From contig JAKALA010000031.1 in assembly GCA_021813325.1 (NCBI GenBank), positions 1 through 43,696 on the forward strand: a stretch of 43,696 nt of DNA. The letters are read 5' to 3'. Origin of the DNA: a bacterium (GTDB lineage Bacteria > Verrucomicrobiota > Verrucomicrobiia > Limisphaerales > UBA11358). Below the pieces are notes generated by a model. The model saw nothing but the letters and a program-made list of their open reading frames with translations. It was not told the origin of the DNA and ran no database searches. The position numbers and the translations under genes were made by a program. This document shows positions 41,979 to 43,696 of the stretch, one piece after another; the stretch's first letter is position 1; each line of letters opens with the position of its first letter.

Positions 41979-42911
41979 ATGTTAAACCTGACGAAACCGG
42001 AAGTCATTCTCACCCACGAAAGCGATCTGGACGGTTTTGTCGCCGGGTTGTTGTTGCAACGGCTGGCCAAAAAGCTCCACGGCAACACTGTTCCCATTCA
42101 GGCTTACCACTACAATTATTGGAAACAGCGGGATCTTCGCGAAACCCATGCCTGGGTGACGGATTTTACGTTTGAATCGCGGTTGGACAAGCCGGGCTGG
42201 CTGGTGGTGGATCATCATGTGACCGCCGCGCCCGCGAAAAACGCGCAGTTCATTCATGACGTCAACAAGTCCGCCGGGCTGCTCTGCTATGAACTGTGCC
42301 AGCAACACGGCCTGGGTTCGCCAGCGCTGGATCGGCTGGTGAAACTCAATGACGTGGCGGATTTGTTTTTGGAAAACGATCCCGATTTTGAAATCGCCGG
42401 GGATTACGCCGGACTGGTCAAAATTTATTCCTTTTGGACACTGCACACGCTCATTGGCGGCGAGCTGGAAAACCTTTTAAACCACCCGCTGCTGGAAGTC
42501 ATGGCCGTGAAACGGCGGGTGGAAGATCCGATCGGCTACGAATGGAGCCAGCGGCATGTCCAGGAAGTCTCCCCCGGCGTTGGCTTCGTCGATAATCTTA
42601 TCGGCAACACCAACCAGATCGTGCATCAACTGCTGGAGCGAAAGGCCACAAAATACTCCGTGCTCGTGACGTTGTTTCGCCGTTCCAACTCCATTTTTGC
42701 CAGCTTTCGCAGCCGCCATGGCGAGGCCCTGAAATTCGCGGAAAAGTTTCAAGGCGGCGGACACGTCAACGCGGCGGGAGCCATCTTGCCCAAGTCAGTG
42801 CGAACGATCGAAGATGGCGTGGTGTTCCTCCGGCAAATGTTGAACGTTAAAACGGAGCCGGCTTTGAACAATCTGGAGAGCTTGTTCGCCCAGATTGATC
42901 TGGGAAAATAG
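41979..42911 (+). CDS. DHH-family phosphoesterase, NrnA-like
   Basis: This 310-residue protein has the DHH phosphoesterase layout: 'HESDLDG' at 13-19, Asp62 in 'VTDFT', 'VDHH' at 77-80, an Asp near 'KLNDVADL' around 122-129, and the DHHA1 substrate-binding loop 'GGGHVNAAGA' at 259-268. The family includes NrnA, which degrades nanoRNA and pAp, and cyclic-di-AMP phosphodiesterases. This version opens unlike NrnA and carries an extra 'YHYNYWKQRD' stretch, so the substrate is uncertain; a role in short RNA or phosphorylated sugar turnover is plausible. It is monocistronic on the plus strand behind der. The start is the ATG at 41979. RecJ, another DHH enzyme, is at 17-19 kb. Confidence 0.85.
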   Translation: MLNLTKPEVILTHESDLDGFVAGLLLQRLAKKLHGNTVPIQAYHYNYWKQRDLRETHAWVTDFTFESRLDKPGWLVVDHHVTAAPAKNAQFIHDVNKSAGLLCYELCQQHGLGSPALDRLVKLNDVADLFLENDPDFEIAGDYAGLVKIYSFWTLHTLIGGELENLLNHPLLEVMAVKRRVEDPIGYEWSQRHVQEVSPGVGFVDNLIGNTNQIVHQLLERKATKYSVLVTLFRRSNSIFASFRSRHGEALKFAEKFQGGGHVNAAGAILPKSVRTIEDGVVFLRQMLNVKTEPALNNLESLFAQIDLGK

Positions 42912-43013
42912 CTTGGCGCAGGATGCCGGAGGCCCCCGGCTTGAAACTGAAATTCGCCCAAACTCTTATGTTGTGAGTCCACCGCCAAACACATTTTGGG
43001 AAATAACCCATGC

Positions 43014-43038
43014 TGGCGGAGAACGGTGGATTCAAACC
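43014..43038 (-). other. tRNA-Ser-like 3' fragment (possible attachment site)
   Basis: Read on the minus strand, these 25 bases match the last third of a serine tRNA: GG closing the T-stem, a T-loop of the form TTTGAAT, T-stem 3' strand CCACC, acceptor 3' strand GTTCTCC, discriminator G and CCA. The expected 5' part of a tRNA (GGAGAAC acceptor strand, D and anticodon arms) is not found in the following 90 bases, where an IS630-type gene begins instead. Partial tRNA 3' ends are typical remnants of integration sites. Confidence 0.55.
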
Positions 43039-43084
43039 CTAGTATCCACTTGCAAAGACAAGCGTAATAACAAAAGATGGGGGC

Positions 43085-43696
43085 ATGGCCCGACCCGCGA
43101 CCCCCATCGAACTCACCTCAACCGAACGGACGCAACTGGAAAGCTGGCTGCGTCAACCCAAACCCAAACCCGTTTTGCGGAACGGGCGCGCATTATTCTG
43201 TGGGCGGCCGCGGGCTTGAGCAATCAAGCCATCGCCCAACGTCTGGACACCCGCTGCGCCCGCATCAGCAAATGGCGCGTCCGCTTTGACCAGGAACGGC
43301 TGGCCGGTCTGGCCGATGCTTTCCGACCGGGACGGGCGCCCATTTACAACGCAACGACGCGGGAACGGTTGCTGGCGCAACTGGATGAGGCTCCCCCAAA
43401 AGGGCAGGCCCTGTGGACCGGTTCGCTGCTGGCCCAAGCGCTGGGCGATGTCAGCACGCATCAGGTCTGGCGGGAGCTGCGTGCATTAGGCATCCGTTTG
43501 GCGCGCCGCCGAAGCTGGTGCGTGTCTACCGACCCGGAATTTGCGCGGAAAGCCGCCGACATTGTGGGGCTGTATCTGGCGCCGCCCGACAACGCCCTGG
43601 TCTTTGCCGTGGAGGAAAAACCCTGCCTTCAGGCCTTGGAACGCCAGCAGGGATGGTTGCGCCTGTCCAGCGGCCAGGCCTTGAGCGGTTTTCAAC
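43085..43696 (+). mobile_element. IS630-type transposase gene, frameshifted and cut by the window end
   Basis: The ATG at 43085 opens with 'MARPATPIELTSTERTQLESWLRQ', typical of an IS630-type transposase N-terminus. Around 43157-43171 the sequence is a CCCAAACCCAAACCC repeat; beyond it the expected protein ('RFAERARIIL', 'GLSNQAIAQRLDTR', 'ISKWRVRF', 'VFAVEEKPCLQALER') continues in the frame one base back, up to the last base. The N-terminal frame by itself soon meets a stop. A one-base deletion in the repeat explains this. The helix-turn-helix half and the 'EEKP' region at the start of the catalytic domain are visible; the rest lies outside. The left inverted repeat is not identified. Probable dead copy. 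Confidence 0.7.

Noticed and set aside
1-43696. CRISPR arrays or long tandem repeats
   Set aside because: No regularly spaced direct repeats were seen by eye anywhere in the window.

Overview
This window is a 43.7 kb piece of a bacterial chromosome, moderately GC-rich, most likely from a Verrucomicrobiota member close to the Pedosphaera/Limisphaera group. The taxonomic call is inference. It rests on a protein of the Planctomycetes/Verrucomicrobia-restricted Minf_1886 type at 5493-5912, a SecD-SecF fusion, the style of secreted C-terminal domain left at 38053-38352, and two kinds of degenerate transposase. Most of the window is housekeeping DNA in long minus-strand gene runs, with accessory material between 28 and 36 kb and two scars of mobile DNA at 38.3-38.9 kb and at the right edge.

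Left part (1-13 kb): the 3' end of a DUF4139-like gene converges on smc across a shared terminator. Next come an FAH-family hydrolase on the minus strand and, divergently, a 43-residue membrane protein abutting the Minf_1886 gene, then aspC with its own promoter and terminator, and a 580-residue helical protein I cannot assign. A coupled ykgJ-like/hrpB pair follows on the minus strand.

Core part (12-28 kb, all minus strand; genes listed in order of coordinate): lytic transglycosylase, tsaD, ctp protease, ispD, infA and an RRM RNA-binding protein with a long leader; then recJ, terC, secDF and yajC; then rplI, ssb, rpsF, pth, rplY (ctc) and prs, a classic ribosomal/translation-quality cluster lacking rpsR; then guanine deaminase and a secreted glutathione peroxidase. 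This part covers protein export, translation, tRNA modification, nucleotide supply and cell-wall work.

Signalling part (28-35.8 kb): a tight four-gene minus-strand operon, transcribed from a TolC-type outer-membrane protein into a PhnD-like binding protein, a membrane hybrid kinase (HAMP, GAF, HisKA, HATPase, REC, REC, HPt) and a second soluble hybrid kinase (REC, PAS, HisKA, HATPase, REC). No DNA-binding output is encoded. This is the best candidate for an undescribed system: a binding-protein-fed phosphorelay tied to an outer-membrane channel.

Right part (36-43.7 kb): mnmA with a near-consensus promoter that would give a leaderless transcript, a polyprenol-phosphate mannosyltransferase, a secreted-protein gene cut off by a transposase remnant, a TPR membrane protein, a small DUF5684-like membrane protein, der, a DHH phosphoesterase, then a tRNA-Ser-like 3' fragment abutting a frameshifted IS630-type transposase that runs off the window.
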